The position numbers and the translations under genes were made by a program. Shown here one piece after another: positions 24,291-33,404 of a DNA stretch of 64,000 nt. The DNA is from Hetaerina americana (Eukaryota > Arthropoda > Insecta > Odonata > Calopterygidae). How positions within the stretch are numbered: the first letter of the stretch is position 1; every line of letters begins with the position of its first letter. The stretch is taken from the NCBI GenBank assembly GCA_022747635.1, contig JAKTNV010000002.1, positions 110,704,869 through 110,768,868 on the forward strand, given 5' to 3'. The notes below the pieces were generated by a model. That model was given only the letters and a program-made list of their open reading frames with translations. It did no database searches and was not told the origin of the DNA.

Positions 24291-25872
24291 AGTGTAATTC
24301 AAGAATAAACAAATTCATATTATTTCATTTTATTCTTTAAAAATAAAAAATTACATTGAATTTCAACTAGCCAAAATTTTAACAGAAAAAATTCTGAAAA
24401 TTTTACCTTTCATCCTTCAGTCAAATAGTTTTGGTCAATTTTTCAGGAAACTGGAAAATGTTTTAAATTTCTCTCTCTGGGAAAAACATATTACCTTAAA
24501 TTTTATTGGCACATCTCACCTTGTAAAAATTGGTTTATTGAAAAATTACAACGAATTCCACTTGAATAAACTATGAAATTTAACATTTGCTTATATTTAT
24601 ATTGTAGTTGTATAATAAATACAATACAGAGTTAACCTGTAAAACAACATTGTTTACAGGAGGAATAATTTCATTTTCACTTCAAACACTACCAAGCATA
24701 AATTAAATAAGAATGAACACAACAAGTTTCATGAATAATTATTAACAGAAACGTATAACATAGATAGATAATTTAAAATTGCAAGTAACAAGTTCATTCG
24801 CAAGGATATTCATAATACACTTGGTACATTTCAGTTATCAGAAATTATGTCCTTAAAAAACAATGCACAAATATCCAGTCCATATCTTAAACAACAAATA
24901 TAATGATTCATATTTAGTTTATAAAACTGGAAATTGCCAGGTCCCTGTGGTAATTTATAAAAATGTTCTATAGGTGACTTGTTCTCATAGCCATAAACAT
25001 TTCTAATACAACTCATTAATTAAATAATTTGCACACAAGCAAAGATGTAGAAAAATATACCCTTAACTACCAAATTCTATCTAACATGCCCATTTATTAA
25101 TTGAGTAATGATTGGGAGATGTTCAGGAACTTATTGAGATTTCTGATAGACCTAACAATTGGGTTATTATTTTATACTTAAATAATCAGAGTAACTAGAT
25201 TACAAGTCCAATTTCTTAGTCTGTGATTGTTGAAATTAAAGAATTGAAACATCTTAATATTCACTTATCAACATCAAACTGAAGTACTCTGTCCTCCTGA
25301 AAAATTCAGCCATCATGCCTAAACTCTAGCAATGACAGCTTTGAAAAATCCAACATTCTGTAGCCCACTTCAGTTCAATTTATTAAAATAATAAGCCATC
25401 ATAAACTTTAGCAAAATTCAACTATGCAATTAATGAGATCTTTAAATTAAAGAAAAGAGACACTGAAAGAGTTCAATAGTAACAGGTACTCTTCTATTCT
25501 CTAGTCCCTTATCATTACTTTCAATGGATATTTAATAATACACTCATTCACTCAATAACAATAAAAATGCTTCAGTAAATTGTGTCTAAGACTAACATCA
25601 TTACTAAAAATAAGGGTTGCCGTCCTTCATTCCAAGGCATCATTACAGGAACATACATCAATAAAAGGTAATATGAGAATTAAAACATGACAAATAAAAT
25701 AATTGCTTTAATTAATACTTGAAATCCTAATGAATCACATTTAATGTCAAATCTGTTAATGACTAAGTAGAAGAATGAAAGAAATATAAATTGTACTTGA
25801 TGGTTATTACTTATACAACCCTATATGAGATCAAACATAATGTTTGTACTATGTAGGATCAAAAATTATGGG
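24291..25872. other. AT-rich intergenic, nothing recognised
   Basis: No repeat shared with the rest of the window, no ORF of note, no RNA gene seen. Confidence 0.4.
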
Positions 25873-26238
25873 TAGGGGAGAGGGGGGCACAGTGAGACAG
25901 CGGGTACGGTGAGACAAAATTCATAATATCGTTTTGAAATACGTGCCGAAGAAGTAATTCTGACTGCCGATAGATGTCCTAAGGACCTACATCTTCGCGG
26001 GATTTTGAATCTCTGCGGCCATTGTAGGTGTCGTTGGATTCAGAAGTTTATTTTGGTTCAGTAAGATATAATTATTCGGTCAAATACTTTAAAGTATTTT
26101 GTTTTCTGCAATAGGAATATCACAAAAATCCTTTAGTTGTGACCAAATGGAAACATTCAGAAATAATTCAGGTATATATTTTCCGATTAGTGTTTGGATA
26201 GGTGTTTGGATATTACTGTCAATGAAATTTTCGGGCAT

Positions 26239-26297
26239 TCGGGGCACAGTGAGACAAAAACTTAGGGGGTACAGTGAGACACTGTCTCAGTGTGCCC
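26239..26297. promoter_or_regulatory. Left subterminal repeat cluster of the pogo element
   Basis: Two direct gg-acagtgagac copies followed by an inverted ctgtctcagtgtgcccc. The sequence repeats the inner part of the terminal inverted repeat. A binding role is inferred. Confidence 0.65.
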
Positions 26298-26369
26298 CAT
26301 GTGAATTGCTTCATCACATCATGTAAGTATTCTAACATCCATGTGCTTTTACGTTTTTAGTGTTTCAGT

Positions 26370-26546
26370 ATGGTACGTAATAGAAATAGAAAGACAACAT
26401 TTGGGTTGTTCACAGAAGAAGAAATGTCTGGTGCAGTAAATTTAGTAATAAATGAAGGGTATTCAATTCGTTCTGCAGCAAAAATTAAAGGAGTGAAATT
26501 CCAAACACTACAAAGGTTTCTTAAGTACTGGTATATACCCTTTTGA
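26370..26546 (+). pseudogene. Pogo transposase N-terminus (psq-type helix-turn-helix)
   Basis: 58 codons beginning MVRNRNRKTTFGLF, then a helix-turn-helix of the pipsqueak/CENP-B N-terminal type (SIRSAAKIKGVKFQTLQRFL), the DNA-binding head of pogo transposases. It ends at a TGA just past the deletion point: codons from 26530 on belong, in the +1 frame, to the tail of the transposase. A normal protein would continue into a second HTH and the DDE domain. Confidence 0.8.
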
Positions 26547-27402
26547 TAGTAATCTTTTCACTGATGATGACTTTATGTCCTCATCAGTAACAGATCGACT
26601 GTTGAATCAGCAAGATAGATCCTCAAATGGAGTAATGTCCCCAGTTAGTAATCATATGCCAATTTTGGCTAATTTGGGAGGCATTACCGCAGCAAATGAT
26701 ACAGATATTGGCGGTGCTACAGATGGTGATAACTCAACATACATTAGCCCTAGAGAATTCAGAGGTTTTCCCAAAGCACCACCCAGGAAAACTGATAGTA
26801 GACGGAGACGGCTAGGTAAAACCTGCATTGCTACGGACACGCCCATTAAAAATGCAATTGCAGAGGAAGAAAGGGCCAGAGAAGAAAGAAAAAGGAAGAA
26901 GGATGCGAGGAAAAAGCTCATCATCGACTTCAACCTTAAATCTCAACCTGAAATCTCAATGGAATCAAGGAAAAGATTCAAAAAAAGGGATCCTGTAAAT
27001 TCATGTTTTGAAAAAAACTATATTGATCACAAGGAAGTATCAGATTCAGCCACTGATATTGATTGCCTCCCACAGGTTGGTCCTTGTTTTGAAGAGTTAG
27101 ATCAGGAGCCAGTGGAAGGTGACTATGTTCTTATTGGGTTTAGACATAAAAACACTAAGGTATTCTATGTAGGGAAAATTTTGAAGAATAAGGATGAAGA
27201 TGGTGACTATGAAGTTTGTTTCCTACGTAAAAGCAGCAAAATTGCAAATGCATTTGTTTATCCTCTTTTAGAAGATGCAGCATCAGTGTCAGGAAGTTCA
27301 GTAAAAATGATATTGCCTCCACCTTTCAAGAGTGGTTTAACTAAACGACAACTTGGTCATATAAAATTTCACATTGACTTCAGCATGATTAATATCCGTT
27401 AA
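26530..27402 (+). pseudogene. Pogo-type transposase C-terminal region, DDE core deleted
   Basis: Open frame from GIYPFDSNLFTDDDFMSS (26530) to the stop at 27402; the longest ATG-started part is 26575-27402 (275 residues). GIYPF...FTDDDF followed by S-VTDR marks the segment just behind the DDE catalytic domain in arthropod pogo-type proteins. Next come a low-complexity linker, a basic coiled-coil-like stretch (EEERAREERKRKKDARKK), and a C-terminal GDYVLIGF...KVFYVGKIL...YEVCFLRKSS domain found at the end of such transposases. No catalytic Asp/Glu triad is present. The frame is intact over 290 codons, so the element is young or the product is kept. Confidence 0.8.
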
Positions 27403-27522
27403 CAAGATGTTAAAGTTACTAATATTGTATTTAATATTTTTTACTTTTCATATATATGTAAAAAAATAAATTCACCTTTAAAGAAATAATTCAATGTAAT
27501 CATTTGAAGATTTATATATCTT

Positions 27523-27582
27523 GTCTCAGAGTACCCCATACTATGTCTCACTGTACCCCTCATTGGGGCACAGTGAGACATA
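27523..27582. promoter_or_regulatory. Right subterminal repeat cluster of the pogo element
   Basis: tgtctcagagtaccccata, tgtctcactgtacccc and ggggcacagtgagaca are copies of the terminal repeat core in both orientations. Function as transposase binding sites is inferred. Confidence 0.6.
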
Positions 27583-27769
27583 TATTTTAACTTTAGTCTT
27601 TGAAGAAAATTTATGCCAATTGCTGAATTTTGGCATTCGAAAAAATTCTATATTAATCCTTAATATGTGCTTCATTCATACGTAAAAAAAGATTTTTACA
27701 TTCAGCGATAAGCTTGCTCATAAAAAATATAATAGCCAAAACTGTCTCACTGTGCCCCCCTCTCCCCTA

Positions 27770-28705
27770 TATTTGGTACTTGCATCGATGGCAGAATATA
27801 TCATTGCCTTTAAATTAAAATTTCATACTAGGAGGCTGAATTTCTGTTAATTGCTCAAAAAATATTTACTGGTACATGCGAAAATTCACTCAGAGAGAGA
27901 GAGGAACCATGTTACTCATGGCAATCTGGCTGCCCGTTGCCATACAAGAACCCATTGGAGTATATTGTCTTTGAATCATACACACAAGGTCATCAAACCT
28001 AATGCAGATAAAACAGGGACAGTGAAATGTTGAATTCAGTTTTGCAACTATAGCATTACTTCTAATAGCATTGAATTGCATCGGGGATGAAATGGAGAAG
28101 ATTAATGGAAAGTAAAATTATCAAGGGTTGGGTGCCGTATGACTCATCTCCACCCAGAGCAAAACTAAAGAACTCTCAAACACAATTTTCAATACCCCCA
28201 CACTAATTTCTCAACAGCATCACACACTTTTTCAAACTTTTTGAACTGATCCACTGCTCTCCAACACACGTGTAAAACAGTGAAATCTCAGGTACCCCTC
28301 CATCCACAAACAATCCAACAGCTAATAGCACTACATAGTGATCTAATAACAGCCAGAACACAATATCAAAGATTCAGCATAGCTAAGTTCATTTTCACAC
28401 ATATTACGATCCAAAATATTTTACAGAAAGCCTGGCCATTACTTTTTTGATATTATTATAAACCAATAAATTAACATCGGGGTTGGTGACAAAATTTTGT
28501 TACTTTACAAGAAAACAAAAAAAAACTTAACAAGAATCAGTAAATTGCAAAACATATTACAGCATCTTGTATGCTGTATGTTTTATGCTTTTCTGCTCAG
28601 TTTGTTTGATTTGTGCAACAGGAAAACTCAAGAAAAGGCTCACTCCCTTCCATTAAATTTTCCCTTTTCCATTTCAATATTTAATTCAATTAAAATGCCA
28701 AATAT
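27770..28705. other. Intergenic, nothing recognised
   Basis: AT-rich DNA between the pogo element and a (TA)n tract. No gene or repeat family identified. Confidence 0.4.
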
Positions 28706-28706
28706 C

Positions 28707-28832
<126 letters not shown>

Positions 28833-29004
28833 CTTATGTATGTAGCCGACAAGAAACAAGATAACGAGAACATTGAAAGGGATCAGGCTGTTTGGAATGT
28901 GTGGTACCTGTTATTAACTAAATAAAATATAATAAAAGCCAAGAATGCGTGGGCATGTATTTCGTAAACTTAGCTAAAGTCTTAAAACACTCCCTTATCA
29001 AGAG

Positions 29005-29020
29005 GCCAACGACCATACCA
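29005..29020 (+). rRNA. 5S rRNA gene, first 16 nt (interrupted)
   Basis: GCCAACGACCATACCA is the conserved 5' end of arthropod 5S rRNA. The gene stops here because a LINE is inserted. ATACCA (29015-29020) is repeated at 32697-32702, where the rest of the 5S gene resumes. Without the insertion the two parts join into a ~118 nt 5S sequence. Confidence 0.85.
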
Positions 29021-32000
29021 AACCATTCTATATAAACAACCGAGATCGGGAAAGAGGCACTGCGATCATGTTAAAAAGAAACATCACCGGAGAAAAAATG
29101 ACAATGCTACCATCCGGGAGGGCGATGGCCATGACGATCCTTGGGATAAGGATAATAAATGTGTACGGCCCGGCCGGCACCAGAAAACTGCAGGCGAGGA
29201 GGGAATTTTACTCGCGGGACCTCCTGCCCCTGCTGAACGACTTCCAAGGAATGGCACTGTTAGGGGGTGATTTTAACGCAATCATAGACGAGAAAGATAG
29301 CCAAAACAACGAAGGAGGAGGAGCGAAATACCCACTGTGCGGTCCCCTAAAATCGATAGTAAAAAACCTCAGAGCCACTGACGCAAACAGATTAACAAGC
29401 AGAAAAGATAACCTTCCGTACACCATCTACGGCGACAAATGGGCAACAAGGCAGGACCGCTTTTACGCATCCTACGACTTGAAAACCCATATATCCTCCT
29501 ATGCGGTTCTTCCAGTGGCATGCTCCGACCACTGCGCAGTTATTATATCGGTCGATGGATCCCAAAGCAGGACGAGGCTTCAGCCAAGGAAAAAGGAGTG
29601 GAGGATGAACGTCGAGCTGCTATATGAGGAAGACACCAGAGCCATACTGAAAGAAAACATCCAGCGATGGGAGGAAAGCTGGAGAGGATTGGACCCAAGC
29701 GAAAGGTGGGAAAACTCCAAAGTAAAAATAAGAAACCTTTTCGCACAACTGCACAGGGAGAGAGCCGAAGAAATCAGAGAAACCATGGCTTTTTACAGAG
29801 AAGCCCTCGAGGAGAGCCTAAAGACGAGAGAGAGGGAACGGAGCAACTGGGGGGAGATAAAAGAACTAAAACGGAAAATCTTCGGAATGGAAGAGGAAAG
29901 GGCGAAAATATCAACATGGCACAGAAGCAAAATATGTTTGCCAGAAGAACATGCCTCGGTGTTTTACCTGGGGAGGAGGTTAAAGGATTGCGCCAACAAC
30001 TTACTCAAAAACGGCATTTTGAACGAGAACGGAACGAGGTTAAAAGGAGAAAGAGAAATCATAGAGCATGTATGCCACCATTTCGAGACTCTCCTATCTG
30101 GGGATGACACATCACTCAAGGAAGAGACAGAAAATCTCATGCCACTCCCCCAACTGCCAGTGGAGGTGGCAGAGAGAATGGCGGAAAGAATCACAAGGGA
30201 GGAGTGCGAGGATGCTATGAGATGGCTCCCCAAGGGGAGGTCCCCGGGTACCGACGGTATCCCTTTTGAATTCTACGTAGAATTCCGGGAAGAGCTGAAG
30301 GATTTAATCATTCCAGCGATAGAGAACATCCTCCAAAAAGGCAACCTCACCATGACCCAAAGAGAGGGAAAAATTGTCCTAGTGCCGAAAAGAAAAGATC
30401 CAAGGAGCCTAAATGACTACAGACCCATCACCCTCCTCAACGCCGATTACAAGGTAGTAGCTAAAATCGTTAAAACCAGACTCAACGAAGCCGTAGAAAA
30501 GATAATCGGACCAGACCAACACATAGTAGGAAAGGGGAGAAACATTGTAACGGCGCTGACAACGATCAGAGACGCAATCGCGAGCCACGAGAGCAGGCAG
30601 GGCGCGGGCCTTAAACTGGTAGCGGTAGATATTGAGAAGGCATTCGACAGGGTGAACATAAACCACGTAGTGAACACATTAAAGAGGATGGGCTTCCCCG
30701 AAAAGTTTTTGAATACAATAAAAATGTTCACGAACAACATCACGTCGAAAGTAAAATTGAGCGCGGGGGCCGAAACAAAGTCGTTCCCCGTGAGAAGATC
30801 AATCAGACAAGGCTGCCCGCTTTCGATGCTTCTGTTCTCTATATCACTGGAGCCCCTGCTACATAGCCTTCGCAGAAACATTAAAGGAATCCCGGCGGGG
30901 AACGGAAAAGTGTCCGCGGTGGCTTATGCGGACGACGTAACGATCTTCGCCCAAGATCAAGCGGAAATTCATGTAATAGGGAAATCATTAAAGGAATATG
31001 AGGAGGAAAGCGGGCAAAAAGTAAACATGGAAAAGACAAAGGCCTTGACAATAAAAGACGCCGACTTCACCGCGACCAGTGAATGGAAAGAAGTGACCTC
31101 GATGGACATTCTGGGCATCCCATGGAGTAGGACTTCCACGGAGACGGCAAACGCAGTATGGGAAAAGGCAACGGGAATGATAAAAGGAACATTAGCGCAA
31201 TTGAGAGACAGGGACCTAAACATACATCAGAAAGTCCTTGCGATAAACGCATTGTTATTATCCAAGGCATGGTACGCCGCACTGATTTTCCCGTTGCCAG
31301 AAAAACATGGGGCTCTGTTGACGAAAATAGCAACGCAATACCTTTGGGGAGGGCATTTGCTAAGAGTAGCAAAGAGCCAGGCCTGTCTCCCTAAGGGGAA
31401 GGGGGGCCTAGGGCTGATCGACGTGCGGGACAAAGCCCTGGCACTCTATGCAAAGACAGTAATTAACATCCTATCAGACGACTGTCAACATTCAAAAGAT
31501 CTGCTAAAGGCGGCATGGGGTGCACCAGGGCAGGATAGACTGCTGATGAAAACTATCAGGAAAGTTAAGGACTTAGTAGAAAAGATGCCGCGAGGAGTGA
31601 CAGCCACCACCAAGTGCCTTTACCGACAACTCAGAAGCGACGACAACCACCGAATCAACATCGAAAAGCACATCCTATCGGTAAATTGGAAGAGAGTTTG
31701 GAAGAACATCAGCGAAATAGCCATGACCCTAAGGACAAAGAGCGTCCTATTCCTATTCGCAAACTATATAGTGACCACCCAGCAAGTGAAACAAAACATG
31801 AATCTAACCAGCAGGAACGAATGCGAATACTGTGACAAAGCCGACACACAAGACCACAGGGTGTTCGAATGCACCATCTCGAGGAGGAGGTGGTGCCTAA
31901 TAAAAAGAACATTTAGAGAATTAAACACCTTTGGAGAAAAGGAGATAGGAAATAGGAATATGATGATGCTGGATTTCAACATCTTTCCCCGCGTGAAAAT

Positions 32001-32696
32001 GGAAACAATGTGCTGGCTGATTGGACAGCACCTTCTTATGGTACACAAGTGGGTTAAAATAGATATAGAAAGTTGGTGGGAACAAGTGAAAAAAGAGAGC
32101 AAAAACCTACCGGGCCGATTACAGCCATATTGGAAGAAAGTAGAACAAATGGTAAAAAAAGAAGTCATGAAAGAATAACAAGTTTAAAGAAAATTGGTCT
32201 TGGACTCAATGTAAACTGTCGTGTATGCAAAGGAAATATATTACCGATAACAAGTATGTAAATAAAGGGAATACGCTCAATAAAAAAAGAGCAGCAAAGA
32301 ATGTAAACAATGTATCATTAATGTTAATTGTGAAAAAAAAAAGACGCAAAGGGACAGTTAAAAAAATATATGACCAATTAATAATTGGCTTGATTTCATT
32401 GTAATCATTTTGTCCCTATAAAGGATCTTGTATTGTTAATTCAAGTAAGGAAAATGTTCGCTAAAGTGATGTGAATGTGAACACTTTCCGAATGCTTATA
32501 GTTCATATGTGATTCATTCTTATATCATCCTTTGTTTAGAATTGTTCATTTGTGAAAATGGTCAATCTGTGGTGTTATGCACGCTTAAGATGGTGCACAT
32601 GGTGTTTAATAACTATGTCTGTGAATGGAAATACATGTAATCGGAAAAAAATGGGCCTAGAGCCCCGGAATAAAGATATTAAAAAAAAAAAAAAAA
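29021..32696 (+). mobile_element. L1/Tx1-type LINE inserted in a 5S rRNA gene
   Basis: Spans from the 5S 5' fragment to the end of a ~17 nt poly(A) tail (32681-32697). ATACCA flanks both sides. It has a single ORF (endonuclease, reverse transcriptase, CCHC knuckle), a ~500 bp 3' UTR, and the ending aataaagatatt before the A tail. The reading frame is already open at 29020, the first base after 5S, and the endonuclease lacks its first part, so the copy is 5'-truncated. Placement exactly within 5S coding sequence recalls the 5S-targeting Tx1-clade elements known from fish (Mutsu). Clade assignment rests on motif order and needs a tree. Confidence 0.88.
29068..32178 (+). CDS. LINE polyprotein: partial APE endonuclease, reverse transcriptase, CCHC
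   Basis: 1036 residues from the first ATG; the frame is open upstream to 29020 through an RERGTAI stretch. Residues ~1-165 are the C-terminal two thirds of an AP-like endonuclease: IINVYGPAG, GGDFNAIIDEKDSQNN (~65-80), RQDRFYAS and SDHCAVIISVDG (~152). The catalytic N-terminal part that carries the metal-binding Glu is missing. Reverse transcriptase runs from about 380 to 690: GRSPGTDGIPFEFY, NDYRPITLLNADYKVVAKIV, palm A AVDIEKAFDRVN (~520), RQGCPLS (~580) and YADDVTIF (~619). A CEYC...H...C zinc knuckle lies at ~918-935. No stop or frameshift, so the copy looks young. Without the full endonuclease it is unlikely to move on its own. Confidence 0.9.
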   Translation: MLKRNITGEKMTMLPSGRAMAMTILGIRIINVYGPAGTRKLQARREFYSRDLLPLLNDFQGMALLGGDFNAIIDEKDSQNNEGGGAKYPLCGPLKSIVKNLRATDANRLTSRKDNLPYTIYGDKWATRQDRFYASYDLKTHISSYAVLPVACSDHCAVIISVDGSQSRTRLQPRKKEWRMNVELLYEEDTRAILKENIQRWEESWRGLDPSERWENSKVKIRNLFAQLHRERAEEIRETMAFYREALEESLKTRERERSNWGEIKELKRKIFGMEEERAKISTWHRSKICLPEEHASVFYLGRRLKDCANNLLKNGILNENGTRLKGEREIIEHVCHHFETLLSGDDTSLKEETENLMPLPQLPVEVAERMAERITREECEDAMRWLPKGRSPGTDGIPFEFYVEFREELKDLIIPAIENILQKGNLTMTQREGKIVLVPKRKDPRSLNDYRPITLLNADYKVVAKIVKTRLNEAVEKIIGPDQHIVGKGRNIVTALTTIRDAIASHESRQGAGLKLVAVDIEKAFDRVNINHVVNTLKRMGFPEKFLNTIKMFTNNITSKVKLSAGAETKSFPVRRSIRQGCPLSMLLFSISLEPLLHSLRRNIKGIPAGNGKVSAVAYADDVTIFAQDQAEIHVIGKSLKEYEEESGQKVNMEKTKALTIKDADFTATSEWKEVTSMDILGIPWSRTSTETANAVWEKATGMIKGTLAQLRDRDLNIHQKVLAINALLLSKAWYAALIFPLPEKHGALLTKIATQYLWGGHLLRVAKSQACLPKGKGGLGLIDVRDKALALYAKTVINILSDDCQHSKDLLKAAWGAPGQDRLLMKTIRKVKDLVEKMPRGVTATTKCLYRQLRSDDNHRINIEKHILSVNWKRVWKNISEIAMTLRTKSVLFLFANYIVTTQQVKQNMNLTSRNECEYCDKADTQDHRVFECTISRRRWCLIKRTFRELNTFGEKEIGNRNMMMLDFNIFPRVKMETMCWLIGQHLLMVHKWVKIDIESWWEQVKKESKNLPGRLQPYWKKVEQMVKKEVMKE

Positions 32697-32804
32697 ATAC
32701 CACGATGAATACACCGGTTCTCGTCCAATCACCGAAGTTAAGCATCGTCGGGCCCGGATAGTACTTGGATGGGTGACCGCCTGGGAACACCGGGTGCTGT
32801 TGGC
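32697..32804 (+). rRNA. 5S rRNA gene, remaining 3' ~108 nt (interrupted)
   Basis: Starts ATACCACGATGAATACACCG directly after the LINE poly(A) tail and runs to GTTGGC, followed by a T-run terminator at 32809-32816. Conserved 5S internal promoter blocks are present: AAGTTAAGCATCGTC, and GATGGGTGACCGCCTGGGAA. With 29005-29014 it makes one complete 5S gene. The upstream split by 3.7 kb should stop it producing normal 5S rRNA. Confidence 0.9.
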
Positions 32805-33313
32805 ATAATTTTTTTTACCCTTTTTTGCCGTTTAAAAGCAAATTTTAGTAGGTTTTTTACATTTTCCACCGATTGGTACCTTAATTTCACAATTTTTACA
32901 AGCCCTTTTTACTAATTTGAGATGTTTTCCTCAATAAGTTCGGACATTTATACAACTTCAAGGCTCTGATTCACGTGAAAGTTAATCAAGAAACTTACCA
33001 ATCAAGATCTCGCACATCCATAACTGCACCACAAGGACTAAAGTTTAAGCTTTAAGTTTTTCAATGAGAGAACTCATCAATGTCTTAGAAAATCAAGAAA
33101 GGATCCCAAATTTCCCTGAGATGCTGTCATGGTCACGACTACCTTCTGTTTGATATCCCACTGAACTGGCACATAAGTGCATCATATAAACCTCAAGTAA
33201 AATATGGGCTTTTTCTAACCTCGTCTTCGTGTACACCAAGGGACCCTAGTTTCATCGACCAGACATCCATTCCATTAACACAAAAAACGACGGGATCTTA
33301 AAATGTTTCGGTT
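32805..33313 (+). repeat. 5S downstream flank, copy 1
   Basis: About 510 bp after the 5S fragment align with 62970-63480 after the second 5S fragment, with small indels and roughly a tenth of bases different. Shared landmarks are ttttttac...tttttgccg, gtacttaatttcacaattttta-type sequence, ttcacgtgaaagttaatc, and gacgggatcttaaaa. The match stops at 33313, where an unrelated repeat begins. It is either 5S-cluster spacer or part of a dispersed 5S-containing repeat. Confidence 0.75.
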
Positions 33314-33404
33314 TAAGACCTAACGAGTATAAGGAATGAGTAACTCTAGGAATTTTGTGAATTAGAAAAAATATAGCGGATACCAACTATTTCATGCACT
33401 CCCA
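33314..33404 (+). repeat. Direct repeats T then L (first occurrence)
   Basis: T is a 30 bp block starting taagacctaacgagtataag at 33314-33343. L is a 62 bp block starting actctaggaattttgtgaat at 33343-33404. Both recur exactly at 36696-36725 (T) and 36219-36280 (L), but in the order L, ~415 bp, T. Confidence 0.85.

Larger units (their letters stand above)
25875..27767 (+). mobile_element. Internally deleted pogo-type DNA transposon (1893 bp)
   Basis: Perfect 24 bp terminal inverted repeats (25875-25898 and 27744-27767, starting GGGGAGAGGGGGGCACAGTG) with TA duplications at 25873-25874 and 27768-27769. The core GG(C/T)ACAGTGAGAC recurs inside both ends (25905-25918, 26239-26297, 27523-27582), as expected for transposase binding sites. 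The two ORFs are the head and tail of one pogo-type transposase, with the catalytic core deleted between them. Confidence 0.92.

Noticed and set aside
26575..27402. 275-codon ORF as a host gene
   Set aside because: It lies between perfect TIRs with TA duplications and reads as the tail of a pogo-type transposase. Domestication is kept only as a possibility in the findings.
29667..30107. 146-codon plus-strand ORF inside the 5S-inserted LINE
   Set aside because: Out-of-frame shadow of the 1036-codon LINE ORF.
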